Shown: positions 28,019 through 37,272, counted from the stretch's first letter. The stretch: DNA of 64,000 nt from Leptospirales bacterium (GCA_013297885.1 JAAFIR010000018.1:1-64000), one strand, 5' to 3'. Notes: generated by a model not told the origin, from the sequence alone. A program made the numbers and translations.

Positions 28019-28329
28019 TTAATTTGTATTAGTTGAATTTTAAATTATCAAATAGATTTTTTTTCTAAGTGAATTTTTCTTTTTTGCTTCTGGAAAAATT
28101 TAACTTTTTATTTTTTTAAAATAAGATTCAAAATTGGAAATATAAATATCTTTGTGAAGAACTTTTTTTTAATTCATAAACCAATTGATAAGATTTTGGA
28201 AGACCGATTTTATTTTTAAGATAAAGTAAATTTTTTGAAGGAGTACAATCATTTATTTTTTAGTTAATTTTTATTGCTGTAATGTTGATTTGTTGTAACT
28301 GTGCTTCCAAATTCTTCACTTAAAAATCT

Positions 28330-28671
28330 TTAATACAAAATTTCTAAACTTTCTCTTTTTATAGTTTGAGAAACTAAAATTTCTGGATTTTCAAATCCTC
28401 GAAGTAAAATGCTTTTCAAACTTTTTACTAAATTTAATTCAGAAATAGATTTAAGATTTTTACAATCATTTAAAAAAATAATTTCTTCAAGATTTTTTAA
28501 TTCAGAAATTGATTCAGGGATTACTTTTATATTTTCAGAATTTATAATTAAACGATTAAGTTTTTTATTCCTAAATAAACTAATTGGTAAGTATTTTAAT
28601 TTTTTTGTAAATAAAATTGATTCTTGTAGGTTGTTTAAATTCGAGAAGGATTCTTGAATTTCTTCAAGCAA
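28330..28671 (-). pseudogene. Leucine-rich-repeat protein remnant
   Basis: The 113 codons contain three or four LRR units (KLKYLPISLFRNKKLNRLII, IKVIPESISELKNLEEIIFL). The frame has no ATG: a TTG at 28671 is the only nearby start, an in-frame stop lies just upstream, and no ribosome binding site is visible. On the same strand, 28140-28329 holds further protein-like debris (CTPSKNLLYLKNKIGLPKSY). I read it as the leftover of a longer LRR protein. LRR proteins are frequent in leptospires. Confidence 0.55.
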
Positions 28672-28777
28672 TTCAATTTCAATAGCTAAAAAGTTTTATT
28701 TGAATTAGATACGAAAATAATTTTTAAAAAAATTTAGTCTAGAGAAATTTGATTTTTGGATTACAATAAAGTTAAAT

Positions 28778-28929
28778 GCGAAAGGGATTGAAGCTATTGT
28801 CAAAAAATTTCCTAAGAAATTTTTTGACAATAGCTTGGCTTGGTGCTTCAATAAAGCAGGGGGGAGAAAGCCCGTTTTTTTTGTTGTAGAGGCGTTGAAT
28901 GCAACGTCTTGAAACAAAAAAATTCGCCC
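28778..28929 (+). repeat. Dispersed two-hairpin element, copy E4
   Basis: The left end is GCGAAAGGGATTGAAGC. Hairpin 1 (28792-28835) is a near-perfect 20-bp stem around TTGTCAAAAAATTTC. The middle is GGAGAAAGCCCGTTTTTTTT. Hairpin 2 contains GGCGTTG...CAACGTC. The right end is AAAAAAATTCGCCC. The last bases form part of the TAG stop of the ComFB-like gene (TAGGGCGAA on the minus strand). Confidence 0.85.
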
Positions 28930-29219
28930 TAATCTTTTTTATAATGAAGAGGATGTTCTTCAACACGTTTCATTCCGGTAAAAATTGCATTTCGGATTTC
29001 TTCTATAGAGTGAAGGTATTCTGGTTTTTGTCCTTTGAGAGTATATACTGGCGGAAGTTGGTTTAATGCACAAGCAAATACATCTTGAACAGAAATTTGT
29101 TCCCAACCCCAAGCAGGATATTCTTGGATAATTTTTTTTAATTCATTACGAATATCTTCTTCCAAACTATTTTCAATTTTAGAAGACCATTTTTCAATTG
29201 AAAGAATTTGTTTTGACAT
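28929..29219 (-). CDS. ComFB-domain protein
   Basis: The 96 residues match the late-competence ComFB family: a helical N-terminus, then VQDVFACALNQLPPVYTLKG, the family's most conserved stretch (D-x-xA-x-ALN-x-LPPxY). In Bacillus, comFB sits in the competence operon without a defined enzymatic role; cyanobacterial ComFB binds cyclic-di-nucleotides. This protein may therefore be a small signalling sensor. It is the last gene of the ABC/YkgJ operon, directly abutting the upstream gene (stop and start adjacent). Confidence 0.8.
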   Translation of the reverse strand: MSKQILSIEKWSSKIENSLEEDIRNELKKIIQEYPAWGWEQISVQDVFACALNQLPPVYTLKGQKPEYLHSIEEIRNAIFTGMKRVEEHPLHYKKD

Positions 29220-29675
29220 TTATTTTTTCTTCTTTGGTTTTGCTTCGACTGAAGAAGTTGTTTTCTTTTTTTTCTTTTTCTTTTCTTCTTCTAAGTAAGC
29301 AAGCATCGCATCTGGAGTTTTAAAAAGATGAGTGTGATCTTTTCCAGTTCGAGAACAAGCAGTCGCAGAATAGTCTCTACAAATTTGAGGTCTGGTTTCG
29401 TAAATATTACACATTCCATTTGGGAGAAGTTCAGAACAAGGAGTGATAAATAGGATGTTCCATTTTTTATCATTGTCTATATAAATTTGCACATTGCGAT
29501 GAAGAATATAATAAACATAAGTATCAATTTGAGTTTTTGTTTTTGGTTTTTCAATATCTACAGAAACATATCTGCAACAACCAGAACATTTTACACAAAT
29601 TTCAGACTCAGTCATTTTTTCTTCATTTTTAAATTGTGGAAAAATTAATGGTGTGTCACCCTTATCTAAAATCAT
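29220..29675 (-). CDS. YkgJ-family cysteine-cluster protein
   Basis: The 151-residue protein has CVKCSGCCRYVSVD at the front and a second cluster CSELLPNGMCNIYETRPQIC followed by CRDY and ATAC. This Cys pattern defines the YkgJ/CxxCxxCC family, which binds a zinc or iron-sulphur centre. The C-terminus is a run of lysines. Its biochemical role is not known in most bacteria. It sits between a DUF4340 gene and the ComFB gene with no gaps on either side. Confidence 0.88.
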   Translation of the reverse strand: MILDKGDTPLIFPQFKNEEKMTESEICVKCSGCCRYVSVDIEKPKTKTQIDTYVYYILHRNVQIYIDNDKKWNILFITPCSELLPNGMCNIYETRPQICRDYSATACSRTGKDHTHLFKTPDAMLAYLEEEKKKKKKKTTSSVEAKPKKKK

Positions 29676-30722
29676 TTATTTACCCTTTGGCTCTTGCCAT
29701 TCAGTTGCTGTTTTAATTCGATCAAATGATTCAATTAATTTTTTCACTGAGTCTTCTTCTATATATGAAACTGATTCTTTGTGATTTAAGTCAACTTCTT
29801 TTATTACGGGATAATAAGTTTTGTCTTTCATCACAACTTTTGGATAAATTTTTAGAGTATAAGATTGACCATTTGAAAATTGAACTTCTAGGTTTGCAAA
29901 AATTTGGTTCTTTACTAACTCCTCAGAAATTTCAAAACCTTCTCCGTTCTCTTCATCTGGATAAATGCTTGCCTTGAGTGCTTGCAAATTTGCATAAATT
30001 GTGCTACCGAGAGATGGTTCAAGTCGAATTTTTCCACCAGAAATTTTAAACCATTTACTGGAATTGATTCCTTCTTTTGTGAATGGTTGGTTTTCAAGGC
30101 TTACTTTATCTTGGTCTTTGTTAAAATTAATTCTTTGAAGTTCAAACTCTCCTGAACGAACATAATTTCTCTCTCTTAGTTCAAATTTTGAATTTGTAAA
30201 TTTTTGAAAAATAAAATTTTGAACTAGCACAATAGAATTATCTGCTAAGATATATCTAAAACTATCTGAGTCCGTTCCAAGTAAAATTTCTTTTGCTAAT
30301 TTTGATCCAGAATAAATTTCTATTTTTGGTGAAAGCTCTTTGTTTAATTGAAATTTTTCTAAGTATTCTGGTTTTAATTCGTTTAAACCTTTTGTTCTAA
30401 GAATCGAAAGTTCAGAAAATAAATTTTTAACATTATAATTTCCTTCATAAAAATAATTTTTTCCATCAACCGATTTTCCTTTGATCCAAAAAAGAGGAGA
30501 AGTTTTTAAACCAATTTCTTTTTTTTCAAACTCGAATTCATCAGTTGAAAATTTAGAAACTAACTCTGATTTTTCTTTTGGTGGAAAAAATTTGATGAAG
30601 CTCGGATTGATGTTCCAAAGTTCAATTTCTTGTTGGTCTTCTTTTTTTTCTTTTGTGAAAAAAAATACTGCAATTAAAAAAGAAAAACTTATTGCTAAAA
30701 TTAAAAATTTATTTTTTATCAT
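29676..30722 (-). CDS. DUF4340 protein, periplasmic part of a Gld-like ABC system
   Basis: The 348 residues have one N-terminal membrane helix (5-23, FLILAISFSFLIAVFFF), then a repeated alpha/beta architecture with WNINPSFIKF and, twice, a GTDSDSFRYIL / FFPPKEK-type block, typical of DUF4340. In many bacteria this family is encoded beside GldG-like proteins and anchors in the inner membrane facing the periplasm. The gene overlaps the GldG-like gene by 4 bases (ATGA), indicating translational coupling. Its substrate is unknown. Confidence 0.82.
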   Translation of the reverse strand: MIKNKFLILAISFSFLIAVFFFTKEKKEDQQEIELWNINPSFIKFFPPKEKSELVSKFSTDEFEFEKKEIGLKTSPLFWIKGKSVDGKNYFYEGNYNVKNLFSELSILRTKGLNELKPEYLEKFQLNKELSPKIEIYSGSKLAKEILLGTDSDSFRYILADNSIVLVQNFIFQKFTNSKFELRERNYVRSGEFELQRINFNKDQDKVSLENQPFTKEGINSSKWFKISGGKIRLEPSLGSTIYANLQALKASIYPDEENGEGFEISEELVKNQIFANLEVQFSNGQSYTLKIYPKVVMKDKTYYPVIKEVDLNHKESVSYIEEDSVKKLIESFDRIKTATEWQEPKGK

Positions 30723-32569
30723 ACTAAATTTCTTTTCCTATAAGCATAAAATCCAAATCCAAGTGAAATTGAAATTGGAAATAAAAATAATCCAAATAAC
30801 CAAACAACTAATTTTTGTTTATCTGAAATGGTTGTAACAATTGGATCTTCTTTTTTAGTTAAAATTCTTTCTGTTAAGACAGATTGATTTAGCCAGTTTA
30901 CAGAATTCATCGCTAAAATAGAATTCAAATTATAGGAAATATATTTATTTGTAATCCAAGAAGTGTTCGAAGAAATGATAATTCTAGAAGGTGATTCTGG
31001 TGTGAGCGAATTTTTATTTTCTTCTGAAACTTTGGAAGTCAAAACAATCACAAGTGGATAAGAATTTTGTTTTTCATCTTTGTCTAATTTTGAATTTTTA
31101 TTCAAATCTAAATAAGAGCTAAATCCTGATTCCAATAAACTTGTAGAAATCAAATTGGAATCTGGATTTGGACTCACTTCAAAATATGCATTTCCAAAAT
31201 AATATACACCTTTGTCTTTTTGAAAAATCAATTCTTCAATTGGATGAGTTTGAAATTTATTTGCTATAATTTCTAATCTTCCTTCCACTTGACGAATAGA
31301 TTCTTTTTTTAAACTCATTGAAGCTTTGGAAAGTAACCAAGAAAAATCTTCTTCTCCATTTGGATCTATTGTGATAAATAATTTTCCTTTTTGTTCAATG
31401 TATTTTAAAATTGAATCAATGGAAGCTTGGTTAAATTTTACAGTTGGTCCTATAATGCAAATCACATCTGCGTCATCAGGAATTTTTTCAGGGAAACCTT
31501 GTTGAAATCCAAGTTCATTGATGGAATAATTGTAAAAACTTAATATCGAAGTAAATCTTGTAATTAATTCATCTTGAATAGAAGTAAAATTTGCACCATA
31601 ATGCTCTCCATTTGCAGTAGTAAAATAAACTTTTTTTCTGGAAGTGGACAAATTTAAAACAGATTGAACTAATTTTTTTTCTAAATCTTCTAAATCTTTT
31701 TTGGACTGAACAATTACTCTTTCTTCGTTGTATGGATTTCCTGTTGAGTCTGAACTTGTTTTGAGGCTACGTAACAAAATCATTCCATTGGAAACATTTG
31801 TAAAATCTCCCATTAATTCTTTTTCTACTTCTGCATTTACAAAACTAGTTTTAAAATTTGGATTGGAATTTTTTAGTTGATCCATATAAATTTCCACTTC
31901 TGGTCTAATGTATGATAATGAAAGTCCATCATCACGACTGTCGCCTTCAAGTGGTCTAGGAAAAAAAGCAGTTACAGAGATTTCATTTTTTACTTCTTTT
32001 AAAATTTGCCTTGATGTAACTGAAAAAGAAAATTTTCCAATTGAACTCAAATCAAAATTGTAATTTTTTAACACAGCAAAATAATTTACTGCAATAATCA
32101 CCGGACTAATTGCAAAAAAACCAAACAAAGTATTTTTTAATAAAGAAAGTTTTTTATTTTTTAAACTAGAACCAATTTGTTTAGAATCTTGCTTTATTAA
32201 ATTTAAAATACTTAAAACTAAAAAACTTAGTACACTAAGTGTAATTAGTAATAATAAAAAATCTCTTAGTTTTGGAATATTTGTAGACTGTTCATTTACA
32301 CCAGCAACAGAACTAAAGTCCAAATAATTTCTAAGAGCATTTAATACAAATGCAGAAATTCCAAGTCCGCTAGAAATAATTCTTAATTTTTTTTCTTCAG
32401 GGTGAATTTCTTTTAACAAAATCTGAAGAGCAATTAAATCAGATGCAACTAAAATAAAACTAAACAATACAAAGAAAAATTGAAGAGCTGTGCTTGTAAA
32501 AATATCTGAAATTGCAAAATATAGAAGTAAACTTACAACAGAAAGAACAATATAAATTTTATTTTTCAT
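30719..32569 (-). CDS. GldG-like ABC-system membrane/periplasmic protein
   Basis: The 616-residue protein begins with several membrane helices (1-120 and about 150-175) and ends with one (about 593-612). In between lies a large periplasmic GldG/ABC_transp_aux-like domain, with ISVTAFFPRPLEGDSRDD, KKVYFTTANGEHYG and ADVICIIGPTVKFNQ. These are the usual landmarks of the IFT52/GldG-type family. In gliding Bacteroidetes such proteins act with GldA and GldF; in spirochaetes the role is unknown. The reading frame follows the permease by one base. Confidence 0.87.
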   Translation of the reverse strand: MKNKIYIVLSVVSLLLYFAISDIFTSTALQFFFVLFSFILVASDLIALQILLKEIHPEEKKLRIISSGLGISAFVLNALRNYLDFSSVAGVNEQSTNIPKLRDFLLLLITLSVLSFLVLSILNLIKQDSKQIGSSLKNKKLSLLKNTLFGFFAISPVIIAVNYFAVLKNYNFDLSSIGKFSFSVTSRQILKEVKNEISVTAFFPRPLEGDSRDDGLSLSYIRPEVEIYMDQLKNSNPNFKTSFVNAEVEKELMGDFTNVSNGMILLRSLKTSSDSTGNPYNEERVIVQSKKDLEDLEKKLVQSVLNLSTSRKKVYFTTANGEHYGANFTSIQDELITRFTSILSFYNYSINELGFQQGFPEKIPDDADVICIIGPTVKFNQASIDSILKYIEQKGKLFITIDPNGEEDFSWLLSKASMSLKKESIRQVEGRLEIIANKFQTHPIEELIFQKDKGVYYFGNAYFEVSPNPDSNLISTSLLESGFSSYLDLNKNSKLDKDEKQNSYPLVIVLTSKVSEENKNSLTPESPSRIIISSNTSWITNKYISYNLNSILAMNSVNWLNQSVLTERILTKKEDPIVTTISDKQKLVVWLFGLFLFPISISLGFGFYAYRKRNLV

Positions 32570-32570
32570 C

Positions 32571-33296
32571 TTAACCTACCCATCTTCTTGATTCTAGAGA
32601 TTTGATCGTGAGATAATTAAAACAAACAATTCCTGATCCAAAAAATATAAATCCAGAAAGAGGAATTACACCTTTTGAAAAAGAAATAAAATGAGAAAAT
32701 ATATGTAGATGAAATAAAATACTTCTAGTTTTTGCTTGAAACAAATGTGAAAAAAATCCAAGCACCCAAAGTGTCATGATGATAAGCACTGAGATTAAAA
32801 GTGAAATCATTTGGTTTTTTCCAAGACTAGATCCAAACATCCCAACTGAATACGTAAAACATCCTAGTAAAAAAATTCCAATACTCCCACTAAACACCAA
32901 ATAAATGGGAGCTTTCCAAAAACTAAAAAGAAGAAGAGGAAAAAACCCGTTGATAAAAAATGTTACTATAAAACAAACAAAAGCACCAAACAAGAATTTG
33001 CCGACAACAATTTCTAAATCTGAAATTGGGGAAGTGTAAAGTAATTCCATTGTGCCTTTGTTTTTTTCTTCTACAATGCTACTCATACTGAGAATTGCCA
33101 TTGAAATGATGATTGTTGACATAAAAGAAATAAACGTGATGATTGTTGCATCTTCATAATTATTTCTTTCGTGAAAATTGGAAATTAATACAAATAAAGC
33201 ATTTAAAAAAGCTGTTCCACCAAGAACCAGAGCAGCCATATAGGTATTAAAAAATAATTTACATTCTTTTAAAAAAATCCATTTGATATTATTCAT
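32571..33296 (-). CDS. ABC-2 type permease (GldF-like)
   Basis: The 241-residue protein has six membrane helices. The segment [20 protein letters not shown] (about 65-84), which follows the second helix, is the hallmark of ABC-2 permeases of the GldF/NatB kind (EEKxxGTxExLxxxP). It overlaps the upstream ATPase gene by 8 bases. It should form the pore with the ATPase and work with the GldG-like and DUF4340 proteins. Confidence 0.9.
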   Translation of the reverse strand: MNNIKWIFLKECKLFFNTYMAALVLGGTAFLNALFVLISNFHERNNYEDATIITFISFMSTIIISMAILSMSSIVEEKNKGTMELLYTSPISDLEIVVGKFLFGAFVCFIVTFFINGFFPLLLFSFWKAPIYLVFSGSIGIFLLGCFTYSVGMFGSSLGKNQMISLLISVLIIMTLWVLGFFSHLFQAKTRSILFHLHIFSHFISFSKGVIPLSGFIFFGSGIVCFNYLTIKSLESRRWVG

Positions 33297-34218
33297 TTTT
33301 CATCCTGTTTACAAAAAATTGTTCTAGTGTTAAATCTTTTCTTTGAATTGATTCTAATTCCAGACCTGAAGAAAGAATCGAACCAAGAAATTTATCTTTA
33401 AATTTTTTTTGATCTTCTGTTTTGATTTGAAATAAAAATTTATCACCTGATTCAGAAATAAATTCTATTTTTGCAGAAGCATCAATTGATTTCAAAAAAT
33501 TTTCTGAAATCTCTTTTGGTTTTCCTGACAAAGAAATTTCTAGTTCTGAAAGATTTTTTAATTCTTGTTCAAAATTTTTTTTGGTGTAGTTGTGTAAAAT
33601 TGTTCCTTCATGTAAAAATAAAAACCGATCACAAGTTTGGTACACTTCAGAAAGAATATGTGAAGACAACAAAATCGTGTGCTCTTTTCCAAGTTCAATA
33701 ATCAAATTTCTAATTTCTACAATTTGTTTTGGATCTAGTCCAGAAATCGGCTCGTCCAAAATAATAATTTCAGGATTACCCAGTAAAGCTTGTGCAATTC
33801 CAACTCTTTTTCTAAATCCCAAAGAAAGATGAGAGATAAATTTTTTTTTGACATCTAGCAAATTTGTTTTTGTACTAACTCGCTCAATTTCATCTGAAAT
33901 ATTTTCCACACCTTTTAATCTTGAAACAAATTCCAAATAGGATTCAATATTCATATCTTCATAAAGTGGAGGAGCTTCAGGAAGATAACCAATTCTTTTT
34001 TTGATTTCGTTTGGATTTTCAAAAAGATTTACTCCATCAAAAAAAACTTCCCCTTCAGTTGGAATTAAAAATCCACTGAGAATTCTAATTGTTGTTGTTT
34101 TGCCAGAACCATTTAAACCAAGAAGACCAACAATTTCCCCTTTGGGAATTTCAAAATTTACATTTTGTATCGCTGGTTTATCTGTATAAAACTTTGTTAA
34201 ATTTTCTACTTTTATCAT
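33289..34218 (-). CDS. ABC transporter ATP-binding protein (GldA/NatA-like)
   Basis: The 309 residues contain Walker A GLNGSGKT (34-41), the Q-loop region before [12 protein letters not shown] (78-89), signature [10 protein letters not shown] (131-140; the usual LSGGQ is LSLGF, common in this subfamily), Walker B IIILDEP (151-157), and the switch His near SSHILSE. The C-terminal 80 residues form an extra domain, as in GldA/NatA-type proteins. It is the first gene of a six-gene operon running to 28929. Confidence 0.93.
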   Translation of the reverse strand: MIKVENLTKFYTDKPAIQNVNFEIPKGEIVGLLGLNGSGKTTTIRILSGFLIPTEGEVFFDGVNLFENPNEIKKRIGYLPEAPPLYEDMNIESYLEFVSRLKGVENISDEIERVSTKTNLLDVKKKFISHLSLGFRKRVGIAQALLGNPEIIILDEPISGLDPKQIVEIRNLIIELGKEHTILLSSHILSEVYQTCDRFLFLHEGTILHNYTKKNFEQELKNLSELEISLSGKPKEISENFLKSIDASAKIEFISESGDKFLFQIKTEDQKKFKDKFLGSILSSGLELESIQRKDLTLEQFFVNRMKNE

Positions 34219-34279
34219 ACAAATTCAAAATTGACAAAATGAAATTACACTCAAGCAAAAATTTATTTTTAGGATAATG

Positions 34280-34460
34280 TTTTTTTTAAGAATTTGTTTT
34301 GAAACGAAACATTTTTTACATTTCAAGCTCTCAGTCCACCCTGCTTCTATGGGAGCACCAAGCCAAGCTATGGTCAAATTTTTAAGACAAAAGATGATTC
34401 AAAACCATTTTGAAGGTTTTGAATCGCTTAAAAATTTGACCCCGATTCGATCTGCTTTTT
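34280..34460 (-). repeat. Dispersed two-hairpin element, copy E5 (divergent)
   Basis: On the complementary strand it reads GCAGATCGAATCGGGGTCAA, a long hairpin (TTAAGCGATTCAAAACC...GGTTTTGAATC), then ATAGCTTGGCTTGGTGC and GAGAGCTTGAAATG. The ATAGCTTGGCTTGGTGC run is shared with E4 at 28831-28848, linking the two sequence subtypes. It occupies most of 34219-34616, between two divergent genes. A short open frame inside it is not a gene. Confidence 0.65.
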
Positions 34461-34616
34461 AGGTTAGCTTTTTTTCTCTTAAAAATAAAAACAAAGGTAA
34501 AGCAGAAGAAACACCTGCAAAAAATAATGCAATATAACAATGTATGATTTTTGATTGACAGAATAAAAAAAAATATTTAAGATATTAGTGCTGAATAATT
34601 TTTATGGAGGCTAAGA

Positions 34617-35189
34617 ATGTTTACGATTCAAAAAAATGAACCAAGATATATTGGATTAAAAGTTACAAACGAAGAATACATAAAACTTGAAGATGATGGT
34701 TTTAAATATGATATGATTAAAGGAGTTTTACATTTGGCACCAAGTCCCTTTTCCCCACATTCTTATATTCAAACAATTTTATCAGTAGAATTAGCTGAAT
34801 TTGTTCTCAAAAAAAAATTAGGTATTGTATTTCAAGAATTAGATGTTCATCTTCCAGATGGAGGAGATGTTTTAAGACCAGACATCACAGTTGTTTTAAA
34901 AGAGAATAAACAAATCATAAAAAATTGGATTTTTGGAACACCTGATTTAGTTTGTGAAGTATTAAGCGAATCCACAAAAGAAAGAGATTTGAAGGACAAA
35001 GCAGAAAGATATTTAAAAAATGGTGTAAAAGAATATTGGATAATTGAACCAATTGAAAAATGGATGGAAGTTTGGATTAACAAAAAAGATTTTTGGGAAA
35101 AAAAGAAAGCTGAAGTTTTATCAAGTGAAATTTTAAAAGGATTTTCTATTGATACAAAAAACTTTTTTAAAGATATTTGGGAAGAATAG
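34617..35189 (+). CDS. Uma2-family (DUF820) putative endonuclease
   Basis: The 190-residue protein has the PD-(D/E)XK nuclease fold of the Uma2 family. LRPDITVVLKENK and PDLVCEVLSESTKERDLKDK provide the acidic and Lys residues, followed by YLKNGVKEYWII. A strong Shine-Dalgarno (GGAGG) precedes the ATG. Uma2 genes are abundant and often mobile in leptospires and cyanobacteria; their cellular role is unsettled. It is isolated, flanked by a repeat element. Confidence 0.88.
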   Translation: MFTIQKNEPRYIGLKVTNEEYIKLEDDGFKYDMIKGVLHLAPSPFSPHSYIQTILSVELAEFVLKKKLGIVFQELDVHLPDGGDVLRPDITVVLKENKQIIKNWIFGTPDLVCEVLSESTKERDLKDKAERYLKNGVKEYWIIEPIEKWMEVWINKKDFWEKKKAEVLSSEILKGFSIDTKNFFKDIWEE

Positions 35190-35217
35190 TTTTTCTCTAG
35201 GATGTAATACTAGTTCA

Positions 35218-36042
35218 TCAATTTTTATCTTCCAATTTTAAAAATTTATTTTCATCACAATCAAAATAATAAGTTTCTAGTTTGTTTTGTGAACTAGAAT
35301 TTGGAAGTTGTTTTAAAATCAGTTGATTACATTTTCCAAGTTTACTCACTGACAAAGAAAAATCTGAAACATCAGAAATAAGTTGAAATTGATTTGGATT
35401 GTTTTTATCTTGAAGGTATAGAACAAACTGAGTATGCACTCTTAAGCTTTCTTCTAGTAAAATATCTAATTTATTATCGTTATTAAAATTTCCAATATAA
35501 AACCGAAATGCACCTTCTTCAAATTCTCTTAATAGTTGAAATTTATCTCTTTGAACTAAGTATAAAAAAGTTCTAGAAGTATAAGAAAAATCTGATCCTT
35601 CACCACTATGATAAATTCTCAACATTGCTAAATTATCTTGAATTAATAATTCTTGAGCCTCAATATAATTAATTTTTTCATAACGATTCATTTCAACAGA
35701 AATTGCTTTTCGAATAAAATCTGTTTTTACTGTCCCTTTGAAATTTCCTGTAAGTTTAACTGTAAATCCTGAAAAAATAAATCCTTCTAGATTTTGAAAT
35801 TTTACTTTCCACCAAAACCCAGATAGATTTTCTATAACCTCACCACTTCTTTCTACTTTGGAAATAATTTTTAGTTTTGTTTCATTTGGAATTAAAAATA
35901 AATTTTTACTTTTTTTATCTGGTTTTTCTCTTAGTACTAATCCTGATTTGGAAAAAACTAGAACTTCATCATTTGGTTTTAAATCATTTGAGTATAAATT
36001 GTTTAAAAAAAATAAAATTAAAATCAAAAATTGTTTTTTCAT
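35218..36042 (-). CDS. Exported SH3b-domain protein
   Basis: I place the start at ATG 36042, not further upstream, because it gives a clean signal peptide (MKKQFLILILFFLNNLYS). The mature part begins with a bacterial SH3 domain (DEVLVFSKSGLVLREKPDKK ... GFWWKVKFQNLEGFIFSGF). A second, beta-rich domain of about 170 residues follows, with FYIGNFNNDNKLDILLEES, an FG-GAP-like Asp-rich motif. It is likely periplasmic or outer-membrane attached; SH3b domains often bind peptidoglycan, but this is not shown here. Confidence 0.78.
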   Translation of the reverse strand: MKKQFLILILFFLNNLYSNDLKPNDEVLVFSKSGLVLREKPDKKSKNLFLIPNETKLKIISKVERSGEVIENLSGFWWKVKFQNLEGFIFSGFTVKLTGNFKGTVKTDFIRKAISVEMNRYEKINYIEAQELLIQDNLAMLRIYHSGEGSDFSYTSRTFLYLVQRDKFQLLREFEEGAFRFYIGNFNNDNKLDILLEESLRVHTQFVLYLQDKNNPNQFQLISDVSDFSLSVSKLGKCNQLILKQLPNSSSQNKLETYYFDCDENKFLKLEDKN

Positions 36043-36145
36043 GATTATCAATTTATTTTGATCTGCTTTAAATTTCAATATACAAATTGAATAAAAAATA
36101 TAAATTTCTTCTTGCAAATTTTTTAATTTTTGTTTTAATTCTCCA

Positions 36146-36514
36146 ATGACAAAATGGCAACCCATTTCTTTAAGTGAACTGAACAAAGAAATCCAAAAAA
36201 CTGAACAAGGGTTAGAAGGTGAACTTATTAACTTTTGGAAATTGATAAAAATTGAACCGATCAAATGGGCAGAAAAAGATTATGGTGATGAAGGTGGAGG
36301 ATTTTGGGTTGTAGCAATTTGTGGAACCAAAGTTATTTGGTACAATGATATTGAAGAAGGTTTTAATATTTCAGATTACAAAACTTTTGGACAAATTGAT
36401 GAATATTATTCTAATCAAGATGAACTTAGATTTAGATTAATTGATTTGTTTAATGTGCTAAAATTTGGTGGTGATTTAAATGGTCAAAGAGGAAAACCGG
36501 AAAATAGGGAGTAA
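36146..36514 (+). CDS. Conserved hypothetical protein
   Basis: The 122-residue cytoplasmic protein has the stretch GGGFWVVAICGTKVIWYNDI followed by EEGFNISDYKTFGQIDEYYS. I recall this as a widespread family of unknown function, recognisable by the IWYNDIExGFNxS motif. It diverges from the SH3b gene with a 103-bp spacer. Confidence 0.7.
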   Translation: MTKWQPISLSELNKEIQKTEQGLEGELINFWKLIKIEPIKWAEKDYGDEGGGFWVVAICGTKVIWYNDIEEGFNISDYKTFGQIDEYYSNQDELRFRLIDLFNVLKFGGDLNGQRGKPENRE

Positions 36515-36585
36515 AACAGTACTACACCAAATAATGATTTAATAAAAATAATTGTAAATTATTTATTTTAACATTAACCTAACAC

Positions 36586-36966
36586 TCAAGCTAAAGATTT
36601 TAATTTATAATCTTTGATTAAAATATCAGTTGGGATTTTTAATTCTTTATTTAGAATTCTAATCATATTTAAAGAAAGTTTTCTTTTTTTCTCTAAAATT
36701 TCTGATGCACGACTTCTACCACCGAGCCATTTTCCCAAATCTACTTTTTTTAAACCTAGCTCATCCATTTTGTATTTGATAGTTTCGATTGGATCTGGTG
36801 AACTAATTGGATAATTTTTTTCTTCATAATTTTCTACAAGAGTAATTAAAATATCTAAACTATCATATTCGATTGTTTTTGGTTTAGAATCCCATAAATG
36901 ATCTATTTGTTTCAATGCGTTTGTATAATCTTTTTTTGTTCTGATTGGTTTTAAAATTAAGTTCAT
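36586..36966 (-). CDS. higA: HigA-type antitoxin
   Basis: The 126 residues have an N-terminal helical region (IRTKKDYTNALKQIDHLWDS) and a C-terminal XRE-like helix-turn-helix (ETIKYKMDELGLKKVDLGKW, then GGRSRASEILEKKRKLS). This is the HigA form in which the long N-terminus precedes the DNA-binding domain. It should neutralise HigB and repress the operon. It follows higB with no intergenic base, toxin first, as is usual for higBA. Confidence 0.92.
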   Translation of the reverse strand: MNLILKPIRTKKDYTNALKQIDHLWDSKPKTIEYDSLDILITLVENYEEKNYPISSPDPIETIKYKMDELGLKKVDLGKWLGGRSRASEILEKKRKLSLNMIRILNKELKIPTDILIKDYKLKSLA

Positions 36967-37272
36967 TCAAATCTCCTCTGCATCAATTAAATCATATTCT
37001 TCGTGAGTTCCTACAAATCGAATAAAAATAGTTTTTAAATTATAATGAATTTTTACAATTAATCTATATTTATTTCCATGAATATTAAAAACGACTCTAT
37101 TATTTTTTAATATACTTGCATTTTTAAATTTACTTTTAACATCAGTAGGTGAATTCCAATTTGCTTTCAAAGCTTCCTTGAACCAAATTTCTAAAGCGAT
37201 TTTAGAATCCTTAAAATTTGGGTTTTCATAAAATTCCTTAATAGTTTTTCTGGAAATCACTCGCATAGTCAT
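36967..37272 (-). CDS. higB: HigB-type mRNA interferase toxin
   Basis: The 101 residues match the HigB toxin family (RelE-like fold): MRVISRKTIKEFYENP at the start, NWNSPTDVKSKFKNASIL in the middle, and FNIHGNKYRLIVKIHYNLKT and RFVGTHEEYDLID at the end. It cleaves mRNA on the ribosome until bound by HigA. The start may be Met1 or Met3; neither has a clear Shine-Dalgarno. The pair appears intact, in contrast to the mntA-hepT pair. Confidence 0.93.
   Translation of the reverse strand: MTMRVISRKTIKEFYENPNFKDSKIALEIWFKEALKANWNSPTDVKSKFKNASILKNNRVVFNIHGNKYRLIVKIHYNLKTIFIRFVGTHEEYDLIDAEEI

Noticed and set aside
27827-28329. A chromosomal origin (oriC).
   Set aside because: No DnaA box (TTATCCACA or its complement) is visible and dnaN is not the next gene, so the origin cannot be placed here from sequence alone.
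28705-28966. Two overlapping minus-strand frames of 64-70 codons.
   Set aside because: They lie within element E4 and its flank, and their products reflect the hairpin sequence.
34277-34462. A 61-codon plus-strand frame.
   Set aside because: It lies within element E5 and shares no protein-like pattern.
36967-37272. Treating higBA as part of a larger phage-defence island.
   Set aside because: Only the two genes are present and intact; no other defence gene adjoins them.
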